A stretch of 64,000 nt of DNA from Megalopta genalis (Eukaryota; Arthropoda; Insecta; Hymenoptera; Halictidae). The notes beneath the pieces were generated by a model. It did not search any database, had not been told where the DNA came from, and was given only the letters and a program-made list of their open reading frames with translations. The position numbers and the translations under genes were made by a program. The DNA is taken from positions 13,621,962 through 13,685,961 of the forward strand of contig NC_135021.1 of the NCBI RefSeq assembly GCF_051020955.1, written 5' to 3'. Positions within the stretch are counted from its first letter, which is position 1; every line of letters starts with the position of its first letter. Shown here piece after piece: positions 1 to 11,020 of this stretch.

Positions 1-181
1 GATAAAGCGCGAGAAAGACGCGACGGAAGGTCGAAAGTTTGCCGGAGAGAGAGATCGACAGCCACGCCATATCGGAATCTTTTAATAATATCGCGATCGA
101 AACGAGACAGCCATTCCCTGTCGGGACGGTTTAATTGGTTTCGTCGCGGATGGTGGAATAATATTAGGAAGTAAGTTGAGA

Positions 182-212
<31 letters not shown>

Positions 213-797
213 TTCGTTTTCTATCGAGTTATTCGATAGAACCGGGCGGACATTTCCGGATGAAAACGATTAATTAATATCGACGCGAAAATAAGAATAA
301 TTTCTCCATTTTACTCGATGGAAACTTCGCGCAATTGTTTGAAAGTTGAACCTCGCGACGCTGTGTTGTGTAAATTCTGCTGCGCGAAGTATCAAAATCA
401 ACGTGCAAATAATAGATAATATTTACAAAAATAACGAGCAACGAATGCGTGGAATCGTTACGGATCGAAGGCGAGAATGTTCAATAGTTGTCGATCATTG
501 AAAACTGCAGACCGGCACGCGACGTTCCGGACGAGAAGAAAATTTAAGTAGAGCATCCAAGCGATTCGTCAGACGCTCCGCCGTGCTGGCGTCCTATTCT
601 GCTTCCAGACACCGTCTCCACTGACAGACTTTCGACTTTTCCGATACGGTATATGCGCGAAGTAATCATTCGTCGCGTCATTTCGGACAAATACATCTCC
701 GAAAGTAGAAACGTCGGTGCACGCGTTCTCGCGTGCATCGGCGCGAAAAACGAAGAAACTGCGGTAAGAAAAAAGGAAAAAGAAATGGAGAACTCAC
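1..797. other. Intron downstream of the ADAMTS propeptide exon
   Basis: On the minus strand this follows the GTGAGT donor at 797-792, so it is read as the start of the next intron. It holds a short CT-rich run (181-212) and otherwise unique sequence. I looked for the rest of the propeptide or the zinc-binding catalytic exon on the minus strand and found neither, so the gene continues outside the window. Confidence 0.5.
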
Positions 798-1117
798 CAA
801 ACCGTCGCAGGCGGACATCGCGACCCTGGAGTTCGGATGGCCATGAATGAAGCCGCGGTAATGGCACTTGTCCGAGCGATTTTTCGGTCGCGCGCGCACG
901 TGTAGGTCGCGTTTTCGTCTTTCGACGAGCATCCCAGGTCCGATGAAGTTGTCCTCGGCGATCAGCTCGATATGGTACTCGTTACCGGCGACTGACAGCC
1001 GATAGTGAACCACTGGCCCATCCTCGTGATGGTGGTGGGTCACGTTGTTCGAGACAAACTCCCCCCGGTGGGTCACTTTCCGCGGTATCACGATCTGGTG
1101 CTCGTGAACGTGTTCCC
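798..1117 (-). CDS. ADAMTS-family metalloprotease, propeptide exon (coding exon 2)
   Basis: This 320-nt exon encodes 106 complete residues of the M12B/reprolysin propeptide, the prodomain that keeps a secreted zinc metalloprotease inactive until it is cut in the secretory pathway. Seen directly: an opening EHQIVIPRKV stretch, a His-rich insert, the core YRLSVAGNEYHIELIAEDN, then FIGPGMLVERR, and at the end CHYRGFIHGHP followed by SRVAMSACDGL. The last part matches the family pattern C-x-Y-x-G...S-x-(V/A)-x-(L/M)-S-x-C-x-G-L. The exon ends in phase 0 at a GTGAGT donor (797-792) and starts with two bases of a split codon after CAG (1120-1118). The split codon pairs with the single G left by the exon at 44417, giving Gly. 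The catalytic HExxHxxGxxH exon is not in the window, so ADAM versus ADAMTS rests on propeptide style; ADAMTS is the better fit. The member cannot be named. Confidence 0.85.
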
Positions 1118-1135
1118 CTGTGGTGTATATACCTG
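1118..1135 (-). promoter_or_regulatory. Tandem 3' splice sites 15 nt apart
   Basis: On the minus strand two AG acceptors precede the propeptide exon: CAG at 1135-1133 and CAG at 1120-1118. Both leave two bases (GT or GG) that complete the split Gly codon, so both keep the frame. Use of the upstream site would add five residues (IYTTG). Neither has a strong polypyrimidine tract. Which is used cannot be told from sequence alone. Confidence 0.45.
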
Positions 1136-1794
1136 CGGCAGAACGGTCACAGCGAGCTTTGAGTTCGGTCTGGTGTTACGTTCGAATGTGCGGAACTTCT
1201 GGAAGACTTTGGGTCTTCTTTTTTTCTTTTCTTTTTAGGGAGTGCCACGCAACCCTTTACAGGATTATTAGCAACGCGCGTGATACACGCTGAGTGTACA
1301 ATTAAATAGATGTTACACAAAGAGAATATTCAGTGCATAATTTTACATTGTGCAAGAAATTGAGCACAACTGAGGTGGGTAACAGAAGGCGGCTTAAACA
1401 TTGAATATATAAAAAATGGTTTTTCAAGAACTTAAAAATACTCGTTAGCGAGGAGATACTTGGTTGGAAAAGAAGGCAACTGATATGGGGAATATTAACC
1501 TAAGAATCTTAGTTCGTTGATCATTTTAATTAGTTTGTTGATCACTTAATATTAATCATTTAATTAACATATTGTATGATTATATATGATTAGGCTTTCG
1601 TTCAGGATAGCCACAGCTGAAACGTTAGGCTTAACAAATCAGCCGCGTCCAGAAGATGTCATAGCGGTCGTATTTGTGCAACGTACTTGCTATAAATATT
1701 TGTATATTTATTTGTATAATTCGAATTCTGCCGTCCTTAGTTAAAATGCCTCAAAGCTAGTATACTCTACAGGATGCGTGGAGTTCCAAATGTA
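1136..1794. other. Intronic sequence, no recognisable feature
   Basis: A T-rich run (1217-1236) and AT-rich unique DNA. An in-frame stop lies on the minus strand around 1177-1179, just upstream of the propeptide exon, which bounds the exon. No coding pattern or RNA gene seen. Confidence 0.4.
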
Positions 1795-2028
1795 TTAGGT
1801 CTACCGGAAAGTTCTGTCCGTTTAGGAAATGAGAGGAAATAATAGATTTTTCATAAATTTAGTAATATTTATTGTACAATATAATTTCCATCGTTACTTA
1901 TGACCTCTTGCCAGCGTGATGGCGATTTGTGAGCAACATTTTTCAAAAATATATGTCTCAAATAAACATGTGCATATCTATCGAAATTTGCAATGACATT
2001 ATCGGACAGAACTTTCCGGTAGACCAAA
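1795..2028 (-). mobile_element. Internally deleted mariner element (234 bp)
   Basis: Terminal inverted repeats of about 26 bp (TTAGGTCTACCGGAAAGT at the left, its near-perfect complement at the right) are flanked by TA dinucleotides at 1793-1794 and 2029-2030, the mariner target duplication. On the minus strand, 1913 down to 1869 still reads RWQEVISNDGNYIVQ-stop, the usual C-terminal tail of a mariner transposase. Everything upstream of that tail is deleted, so the copy is non-autonomous. Confidence 0.75.
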
Positions 2029-2057
2029 TAATTTCGTTTGCCTGTTTTTCACTTATT

Positions 2058-2295
2058 TAACATTAGAATTACGGAACTCGTCAAAATTTACGAGTCATTT
2101 ATAATGAATTTACGATCATTCATCATTGTAAAAGTACATTTATGAGTTATTTATTCAATGCACGTGTTACTTGCGGTAAATATTACAATAACGTCCGTTA
2201 AAAATCAGAATAAATGTCTTATTGTTACCTGTGTATGAACTAACATAAACCAGCTGCTTTTAATGCTCCGTAAATCCAGTGTCAAAAATGGTTTA
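2058..2295. repeat. Dispersed AT-rich repeat, TTACGGA-ended family
   Basis: The segment runs between AATTACGGAACTCGTCAA and GCTCCGTAAATCCAGTGT, which are inverted relative to each other. Related segments occur near 27628-27850, 36660-36866 and 38700-38875, sharing the CCGTAAATCCA(C/G)TG end, a CAGCTGCTTTTA block and a TTAAAAATCA(A/G)AATA block. It is probably an old miniature inverted-repeat element. No coding sequence. Confidence 0.45.
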
Positions 2296-4546
2296 ATTAA
2301 TTTAAAGCTACAATTTTAGGACGACCAGAAATGTTTGGACTATTTAACTACGGAGGACAATATCATTGTTTATATATACTAAGGGGCGTACTCCCTGTAT
2401 ACGAATAAATTCAATTCTCCAATACAACGCCGATCAATTTTGTCATTTTTGTCAATATTTGTAATTTCACTGCGCTTACTCGATGCAAAGGGAAACAATT
2501 TTCGAGGGAAGGTATTTCACAGTAATGATTTTTTACCTACCGCGACGATCTTAAAGAATGAACGTTAATTTCCGGCGGGTCTAAGAACGTCGCGCCCGCA
2601 TTATGCATCATTTGATGCAGCGCGGGGATAGGAAGCGATCGCATAACTCACGTTAGGAGCCACCGATATTTCACCGGGCCACTTTATGGCCGTGTCAAGA
2701 TAGCTGTCCTAATGAAGCGGTAGCGAAACGTTTGCGTAATTATTTATTTGAAATATTGTTTCGGCCAGTGTCGGGTGTCCGCAATCAATCACACCCTCCT
2801 CTGACACGAATGCGCCTCGAATGCGCTACGAAATGCACTTCCGTCGGCCGTGGGGCGGCGTTTACGAGTCTGCCCACTTACGCGCGCGCGCGCGCCATCG
2901 GCCAACAATAAACGTTATCTTGCGCGGCTCGAGTGGAAACCGCCGCCGGTAAACAGTCAATAAATATATAACGCTGTTTTATCTGCACGCTGTCCCTTCG
3001 CTGGAACGCCCGGCCGAGATTTATCGCGTGTTGCCAACGAATTTCAAGGGAAACGAGCGTTCGGCGCAAGACAGATAGCTCTCGTAGTCGCTGCGAGACA
3101 AAACTCTTCGAAAAATCAGCTTCTACGATCCCGCGACTTTCGCGGGTTCGTTCGAAACGAAAATCTCTACAGAATCTGCAATAATTAAACATTTTGTCTT
3201 AAACCGATATTGTGATCAACTAGATTTCTTCTGTAATTCTTATACGGTCTGCAAGCATTCTGCCACAAAATGCTATGCGCCGTTCGTCTTCATCTCCGCT
3301 CTCATAATCAAATTATATTTCATGTACATTTTTTCTTTTCTTTCTCTCGAGTTTCTTATGTTTAAGTTTTTTAACTTTAAGTGTCTGTATTTTATTCGTC
3401 CTTGTGTGACTGCTGCGTTATTATCATTTTCTCGCACTGTGACGATAAATAAAGTTGTTATTATTATTAGCATCATCATCATTATTATTATTATTAGAAT
3501 AAATCGACGTTCGTAATGTTGTACTTATAGTGGAATTATAAAGATTTCTAGTAAGTAAGTTTCTTAATGGATTAATTTGCATTTTATGATTTGCATTATA
3601 ATTTGTATTATAATACTACCTAGTTCCTTTATGTTCCTTCCTTACTAACCTCATCACCCACTTTCCCTTTCCTCTATTTTTCTATTATTTTATATTTCTT
3701 TACGTCTATCCTAACTTCCAGTCTTGTTATATTTTATTTTATTTTATTTTGCATTTTATTTTAGCGTATTTATATTAACGTCTTTCTTACTCGCTTATTA
3801 TTATTATTATTATTATATATTCTTGTTTCTTCAACATTCTTCCAACTCATTTATAAGCATACTCGTATATTTGCCTTTACGTCGGCTGTATCGCAAAGGT
3901 TAATCCCGCTTGTGTATACAAACAAATTATGGATTATAAATTCCAATAAAAATGACAAAAGACTTGAAGATATTTTCTTGTCATTCTTACAAAGTATCAC
4001 TCGTCGGTCACTTTCAATGCTTGGTAGCTATAGCGTGAAAGCTTTTTAGCTTTTCTGCTGTCATGCATTTCAATCAGTCATTTTTGTCGTGAATAGCATA
4101 ACGCCCGCAGTCATGTATAGGCACTCTTGACGATTTTTAGGGCGTCTCTTGCGATCATTAATTCTGGCATTTTACCGGCAAAGAATTCCGACGATTCGTT
4201 CCACGGAACGAATTGAAATTTCCCTCGTTACCGTACGGCGCATTCGATGCATCGGCGCGGCGCGGCGACTGCAAGGGACTGCAAGCGGCTGCAGTCAGAC
4301 GCAGACAGACCGTGCCCGCAAGATTCCGCGTGGCGCGGCGTGTCGTATTGTTGGAATACCGCGGCGGCACTAATGACATTAACATTTTCGCGTGAAATGT
4401 CGAATAATGATTACCGTTACTCGGCGGCCACAATCTCTCATTAATTCTCGTGTTCCGCTCAGGCACAGACACCGACACGGACACCGACAACCGAGACACT
4501 GTAATTTGTTTTTTTATTCCGCCTCATAGACCTCGTTACGACGGGG

Positions 4547-4548
<2 letters not shown>
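2296..4548. other. Intronic sequence with AT microsatellites
   Basis: Contains (CG)n at 2881-2894, (CAT/ATT)n around 3470-3495 and (TTA)n near 3798-3815, with a GC-richer island at 4190-4370. Open frames here are short and low in complexity, and I recognise no protein family. Confidence 0.35.

Positions 4549-4602
<54 letters not shown>
4549..4602. repeat. (CT)n microsatellite
   Basis: An almost uninterrupted CT dinucleotide run with one TTT interruption. Open frames across it encode only Arg-Glu repeats on the minus strand. Confidence 0.9.
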
Positions 4603-4603
<1 letters not shown>

Positions 4604-5180
4604 GCCAGTGTGAATAGAATGCGCGCGAGCAATAGAAAATACGTGTACACAGTGTATCCGTGTGCAATGTATTCACCATTCTGCGTTGGATTTTCTTTTT
4701 TTCTCTACGAGCTGCGCCGTTCCTTTCCGACTTTTCCTTCGCCGTTGCCTGTGGGGTACATTGAGAGCTACACCTCTTCCTTCTCTCCGCCGTTCCCACG
4801 CGTCTTTTATTTAATACACCATCTTGTTACGATTTTATTCCCGTCGTCATGGAACGCGGCTTAAGTCGAAATTCGGTCAACCGGCCCGCGAGAAGATCGA
4901 GCCGAAAATATGTTCTCGTTCGATCTATTGATCGATCCGATAGGAAAACGTGTTTAACGCCCTAGAGACGAAGGAAAAACGTCTCTAGGAAAAACGAATT
5001 TTACAGTAATGCCTTGTTACAAAATTTGATTCGAAGTTTCAACTTAAACACTGCTTTTATCAGAGTGGCGAAAAGACACCTTTTCAAATTTTAAATAATG
5101 ATTATAAAATTCAATGAGCAAGAATAGGTATGCAAGGTAGATTACCGCCTAGATTCATGTATAAAGTTATTATATTATAG
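4603..5180. other. Intronic sequence, no recognisable feature
   Basis: Moderately GC-rich in the first half and AT-rich before the foldback element. Nothing recognised. Confidence 0.3.
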
Positions 5181-5543
5181 AGGGTGTCCCAAAAATGTCT
5201 CGCAATCCGAAAGTGGCGGGTTCCTCAGGTCGTTCGAAGCAACTTTTTCCTTTATAACAATTTTCTCCGAGGCACTATTAACGAGTTATTCACGAAAAAC
5301 AGTGACCAATAAGAGGCGAGCTCAGCTGGCGCGAGGCGACCGAGCCGATGCGCGGAACTGGGCTTTGTGCGCTGGTTGGCTGGGCCGCCTCGCGTCAGCC
5401 GTACTCGATTCCTATTGGCCACTGATTTTCGTTAATAACTCGTTAACGGTGCCTCGGAGAAAATTTTTGTAAAGGAAGGAGTTGCTTCAAATGATCCGAG
5501 GAACCCGCCATTTCCGGATTGCGAGACATTTTTGGGACACCCT
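5181..5543. mobile_element. Foldback miniature element, copy 1
   Basis: Long terminal inverted repeats. The left end AGGGTGTCCCAAAAATGTCT is matched at the right end by its complement, and the similarity continues inward for well over 100 bp (GCGGGTTCCTC, CTCGGAG...CACTGTTTTT and so on). The GC-rich loop includes GCGCGAGGCGACCGAGCC. A related copy lies at 61927-62254. No coding capacity. The AGGGTGTCCCA end is typical of Tc1/mariner-like miniature elements, but assignment is an inference. Confidence 0.8.
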
Positions 5544-5601
5544 GTATATTTTTTATATATTTTATCTATTAGATATATTATATATAGATATTATATTATA
5601 T

Positions 5602-5638
<37 letters not shown>

Positions 5639-5655
5639 TGTTATATATAATATAT

Positions 5656-5729
5656 AACAATTCAACTTTATATATAATAATATATGATATATATATATCA
5701 TATATTATTATATATAAAGTTGAATTGTT
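5656..5729. repeat. Perfect 74-bp palindrome in an AT tract
   Basis: Arms of 37 nt (beginning AACAATTCAACTTTATATAT) are exact complements with no spacer, centred between 5692 and 5693. It lies in a TA-rich tract (5545-5730) directly after the foldback element. Confidence 0.85.
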
Positions 5730-6993
5730 TCCGTAGAGGCCCATGAGTTTTTTGCGATGGACACGTAGAAGAAACACGGAGATCATCAATATTTTTTTAT
5801 ATGGGACATGTTTCTTCCTGCGCCAAACGATAAAGCTTAATATTCTCTATGGAAATGTATTAAGCTATCAATATCGAAAAAGTATTAGCTAAGGAGATAT
5901 TTTCATTTTAGTGTTTATTGTGAAATCTCATGATTCTCTCTTTCCTACGTATAATAATAACTACGAAAATCGAGATGTTGATACCTGACGAACCACGCTG
6001 TATAAAAAGGATGGCCAAAAATAGCTTCGGTATCGTAATGGAATTTTTGAGGCCGTTCGGTCGACGGTCAAAGGCGTTGAAGTTTTCAGCGTTAAAACGA
6101 AAGCGCGATGCAAACAAACAGATATTTACAAGCCGGTAGTATGGAGCACCGTTTGAAATAGAAGCTCGCGGCAAAGACACGTTCGCCAAACAGCCCCGGC
6201 CCCGGAACAAGGCGCGATCTATCAACCCAGCTCGGTTTACGACATCGCGAACGACAGAACGCGTTACATATTCCGCGGCTTGTACCGCTTTTCAACCTCC
6301 TGCGACACCTCTGCGTCCTTCGACCTCGTATCAGCGATCGAGATTTATCGGCGGCCGGACACCGCGTTGACAAATTGCGCGCAAGAACATTCTCCCGAAC
6401 GGAAAAAGCAGAGAGAGCAAAAAAAAAGAACGAATGACACGCGGCGAGATTGACAGCGGAAACCCAGGTGAGAACCTAGGTGAGAACCGACGTGAAAACC
6501 GTTGTGAAAACCGATGGCAACCATGAAACCGGGGCTTGTTAATCGAATCCGCGGCGGTCCCCTTCTAAACGCTCTAAACCGTCTGAACGGTTTATACGGT
6601 TTAAACGGTCCAAATGGACGCGTGCGCGCGCGCGCGCGATGCATTAAATCAATCGGAAATTATTACACCAGTTTTACGGTGCATAACTGTCACTCGTTCG
6701 CCCTCGCGTTGTCGGTTGTCGCTTGTCGTCCGATCGACGGGCCGCTTTTCATATTGTGGTCGCGGCGACGCGTTACGCCACCGTTCCGCATCATTTTTGA
6801 CCTGAATGCCGCTATATATCGGCGATTGTTAATCGCTTTCACGATCGCCGATGCCGGTTTCTTGCTTCTTCGGACGCTTCACAAAAAACCCGTCCACACG
6901 GTTTCCCTCTTTTTGCGACAATCCAGAGAATTTACGCGTTCACCGTCGCGTTGCTCTGTGTCAGGGGTGGCCAAAGCGTCTCGATCGCGTAAC
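5730..6993. other. Intronic sequence with short internal repeats
   Basis: Near 6467-6520 a roughly 15-bp motif (GGTGAGAACC, then GTGAAAACCG) recurs four times. Near 6570-6615 a CGGTTTA motif recurs and is followed by (CG)n. The remainder is GC-rich unique DNA. No homologous protein seen in any frame. Confidence 0.35.
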
Positions 6994-7199
6994 TACAGTA
7001 ATTTCTCCCTAATTCGCGCTCAGATTGCGCACAAGAATGGACAGTTTGGGGTTATTCGAGCCTCGCGGCTTGTTTTTATAGTTGCCGACTGTCAACAACG
7101 ATAAAATCAAGACTGAAGGCTCGATTAATCTTATCTCCTTTTCCTAAATTGTCCATTTTTGTGCGCAATCTGAGCGCGAATTAGGGAGAAATTGCTGTA
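6994..7199. mobile_element. Miniature inverted-repeat element (TACAGTAATTTCTCC ends)
   Basis: The left end TACAGTAATTTCTCCCTAAT is matched inverted at the right end (ATTAGGGAGAAATTGCTGTA). Similarity extends through the CAGATTGCGCACAA block, with arms of about 65-85 bp. The core contains GCTTGTTTTTATAGTTGCCG. A fragment of the same family recurs at 63858-63930, and a diverged piece may lie near 11460-11560. Confidence 0.75.
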
Positions 7200-7429
7200 T
7201 TCCTAGTCGCTCGCCTGTCTGATATTATCTGTTCATTTTTTACATTTTAATTTATTTTTGTTGGTAGACCGCCGTCTATAATTTAAAAAAACAGGTCGCT
7301 CGTAGTGATCAAAACTTTGCTGTTCTATATCAAATAAATCGGACCTTAGTTCTTATTGAAGGGACGAAAACAGCCCTTGATGTTCCGAGATTTAAACGAT
7401 GGTGTTAACGAGAGTTGAGTGATCTGATT

Positions 7430-7800
7430 GATGAGTAACGATTATAACTCGTTAGTTATACACAATAACTTGTAAATTAGTTATAATAACTTATCGCGCG
7501 ATTATTATAAATTAGTTATAATAACTAACGAGTTATATAACTAATCTAGAATAATTGGACTGCGGATTTTATGTATTTACGACAGAAACGTGTGCATCAT
7601 ATGCAAGATATCAGAATCGTTTAAAGAATTTGAAGGTATTGTTGCATTGTTTTTCAGCTAATTAAAATGATTAAGACATGAAATAAATGTCAACGTAACT
7701 CCTGTATCTTACAACTCATGCACACAATTTTTATTTTGCATAAAAGTCCGCAGTCTAATCATAATATATAATCACTAACGAGTTATATTCGTTAATCGTT
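7430..7800. repeat. Palindromic TAACGAGTTAT repeat interrupted by a miniature element
   Basis: AACTCGTTAGTTAT and its complement occur several times at 7447-7545 and again at 7772-7805. The intervening 7555-7757 is a separate element, so this looks like an older AT-rich foldback split by a later insertion. Confidence 0.5.
7555..7757. mobile_element. Miniature element, GACTGCGGATTTT family
   Basis: Begins TTGGACTGCGGATTTTATG and ends GCATAAAAGTCCGCAGTCTAA, inverted ends of about 18 bp. The same terminal motif marks 17859-18165, 33681-33856 and 36560-36977. Half-copies lie at 31928, 38480, 57027 and 60540. Confidence 0.7.
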
Positions 7801-7951
7801 AGTTAGATCCATTAGATAGTCCTTTTGCTTCACTCTGCAATTAACCCTTCGCCGGCAAACTGGTTCTCCAAATACCCAGGCGTAACTTTCACCTTCGAAT
7901 GTCTTCGAATCGGAAGGGTTAGACTATCACAGTTCCTTCACCCAAAAATCC

Positions 7952-8205
7952 TTAACCCTTTGTCATACTTTGACTAGTCTGACACGTGACAGAGACTTTC
8001 AGTAATAACCTTTTAAGTATAAACGCCATTCCGTTCTTTTTCGTCTGAATAAAATTCTGATCTCCCGTTTGTCGATGTTTGAACATTAAAGTAAATGTAG
8101 ACACGCAATAAATATAAATTGTCCTTTTTTCTTCTTCGAATTCATTACAATCGAAAAACTTCCGATCATTGTAACTACGAAGAAATTGAAACGGCAATGG
8201 GTTAA
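7952..8205. mobile_element. TTAA-flanked miniature element (CCCTTTGTCATACTTTG type)
   Basis: TTAA occurs at both edges, with CCC...GGG ends (TTAACCCTTTGTCATAC at the left, GGCAATGGGTTAA at the right). TTAA duplication is the piggyBac signature. The internal blocks GGAACAAAATTCTGAT-like and GTAACTACGAAGAAA recur at 55376-55625, and the right-hand part recurs at 22140-22230. Confidence 0.65.
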
Positions 8206-9482
8206 TCACGAGTTTCACGTTGAAGCAGGAACTACGACGAGCGTTCCGGAATTTTTCCAAATTTTCTCAAAGCCTGGAACAATAAAAAACTGAAAGCCGG
8301 GCTTAAAAGATCCAGGTTTGCCGTCCGCGTTGGTTGGAGAATACCTCGCCGGCGGAGCGTTAAATTGTAGGTGGTTAATGGAAACGAAGACGTTGCTGGG
8401 GATCGCGCGGACCGAAACGAGAGAAGTCGCACGAAACACAGTGAATTTTGTCCGTAGAAAAATCTGGAACGGCCGGGCCGCGTCCGTTTCATTGAAGACG
8501 ATATCCGATCTCGGCGCGCAGATCGGATCGCAACGACGTTAACTGTCAGGCCTGTTCTTACATGAAGACATATTACCGCAGCTGAAACGTGGCTGCCTGC
8601 ATTCCCAACGTCCTTTCCTCTCCGTTCGACTCGGGCAGAGGCTAACCACAATTATTCTATTAGAGACGTTAGATCACCGTCGACAATAGTGAACGCGGTG
8701 CGCGATGCGCGGCACGAGCAGGCGGGACGGGACGAGATGAAACGAGACGAGACGAGACGAGACGAGACGAGACGAGACGAGACGCGATCGATCGGTGTCT
8801 TTGACGGAGAACGATTTCCTCCGCGGCGACCGGCAGTCCGGTTGTTTACGAGCGGTTTTACGGTCGCTAATTCCGGGGACGAATCGACGGAAATCGATAA
8901 CGAGTTTCATTTAATGGCCGCGTGCACGTTTTTGGTTTTATTGCCGACGGTTTACGGGCCTCACCCTCGCGCGCGTCGATTCTTCTCGGTATTTTCTATT
9001 TACCTCGTTCGCGGCCCGATTAATCCGTTGTTTCTCCGTTTTATTATCTTCGAACCTGGCCCCGGATATATTGCGACGCGTAGATTGCGGGTTTTATGCA
9101 GTTGCGGCGGCCGTCGCCCCAGCGATCGGCCGCCATCGAAAGGGTACGCCCGGTGCCGGATGCACGACGATTTAATTAGAGCAACAGGCAATAACGAATT
9201 TGTCAGCGGAGGCGCGGCGCGCGACAACTTTCTACCGCAACGAACCGAAGATTTGTTCGACGGTGTGCAGGTAACTTAAACTGCTCCCCCCGACGCAATT
9301 ACAGGTGCATTCAGCGTCGATTGGATCGGCGCGTACGCAATGGCGGAATCGTTCCGGGATACTTCGGAAGGGAGAACGCGATAATTGAGTACCGGCCGAT
9401 TTACACAGTTTATCGGTTAATTTCATCTGAACATTAATATCGGTAGCTAATCAGAGTGTTGGTAGCCTAAAGCTCCCTGCCT

Positions 9483-9519
<37 letters not shown>

Positions 9520-10341
9520 GTCTGTCTCGTTCGCTCTCTTTCTCCCGCCCCCTCGGCGGCATCGATCTGACACGGTGTGCCCTCGAGGAGAATTATTCGC
9601 GCGGCACGCAGCTTATTACGGGCGAACCGGAAACAGGATCTAAAATATCCCCGAAATTCCGGCGGCTCTTCGCGCGTATAAATTCACCGAAATGTATGCG
9701 CGTCGCCGAATGATAAATGTAAACGGCCGTAATTAATGACGCTCGGTAAAGACGTGGAATTATACCCGGGCACCGTGAACGGGATTATCGCGGCGCGAAC
9801 GCCGGACGGGGATACAGCTCGCGGAAGAACAGTTTCTGCGGAGGAATTTCGTCGAGCGCGTCGAGCCGATGTGTTGGCATAATCTTCCACCGAGATACGG
9901 TCGGTCGGCGGAAAGTGAGCTCGTCGGAATGTACTTGTCCGGCACGTCTCGACCTAATCGAGGAAACAAAGGTCACGGTAAGAAGACCGCGCGCGGTTCT
10001 CGTCGAACTCAATGAAGCGATTTCACGATCGGATTCGCTCGATTCGAACGTTGATCGCGAGAAGCTGGACGCGCTCGCCTAACGATTCGACACTGACCTG
10101 GGACACGGTAGTAACGCGATCCTGCAGTCCGGCTGGCTTAAAGTCTCAATAAGCAGGCTATCGGGAATCGCCGAGTTCAATTATCTCGCGTCACGGTGTA
10201 ACGAGGGTTAAGCGTGGAGTATCGAACGGTAACAGGGGATAATTATCGTGATCATCGTCGAGCAGTTCCATCGATCTCCGTTCTGGAATAAAACCTTGAA
10301 TTCCTGTGAAATCGCGAATCGATCGTTCCGAGAATAGAGCT
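8206..10341. other. GC-rich unique island within the large intron
   Basis: Contains (GAGAC)n at 8741-8782 and a CT run at 9487-9516. Long open frames here reflect GC-rich composition; none shows a recognisable domain. Conserved regulatory DNA is possible, but nothing in this sequence alone shows it. Confidence 0.35.
8741..8782. repeat. (GAGAC)n pentanucleotide microsatellite
   Basis: About eight consecutive ACGAG units. Confidence 0.9.
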
Positions 10342-10620
10342 GAGAGAGAGAGAGAGAGAGAGAAGCTTCTTGATCGAGATATCGATTCCGACGGTGAGAG
10401 AAAACGGATTTACGAGGGCTTGATTTCCATGGCCGATGGCGACAATTGGGCGACGTCTGGGTGGCTGGTAGAGAGAGAAAGAGAGGGAGAGAGAGAGAGA
10501 GAGAGAGAAGAAAAAGGAAGGGATCTCGATCGATCGATGGATCGATGGTGATGGTGGCGGCTGCGAACTACTCGCCGCTTTCCACGCTCGATACAGGTTT
10601 CTGCGATGCGAATAAATGGC

Positions 10621-10672
<52 letters not shown>

Positions 10673-10675
10673 CAG
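10342..10675. repeat. Cluster of three (GA)n tracts
   Basis: Pure or nearly pure GA runs at about 10342-10363, 10470-10510 and 10623-10675, separated by unique sequence. All Arg-Glu open frames here come from the microsatellites. Confidence 0.9.
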
Positions 10676-10930
10676 AAAGAGACGGGATGAGAGAGAGGGG
10701 GACACTGTCTAGTGCGTTCGGTGAACGGTATAATCATCATTATCCTATTATCATTAAAGACGGAAAAATGGCGGGCGAACCAATCAGCGTACGCCTCGAG
10801 CGAGTTGGGGTTAACTGCAGGTGGGGACTCGGATGAATACTCGGACCTCCCATACAGCCTTTACCTACTGCAACGATCGTGTTCACGGATTCAGGACATA
10901 TGGGTGCCTATCCTTCCCACACCACGCCAC

Positions 10931-11020
10931 AACGAAGCGCAGCACGGTGCAGCGCAAGGTAGCACAGCGCGGCGCAACGTAGCGCAGCATAGCGCAACAT
11001 AGCACATCGCATCGCATCAT
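10931..11020. repeat. Degenerate GCGCAACGTA minisatellite
   Basis: A short imperfect array of (G)CGCA and TAGCACA words, such as AGCGCAGCAC and GCGCAACGTAGCGCAGCAT. Confidence 0.65.

Noticed and set aside
544..867. Minus-strand frame overlapping the propeptide exon
   Set aside because: Out of frame with the recognised propeptide, so a shadow of it.
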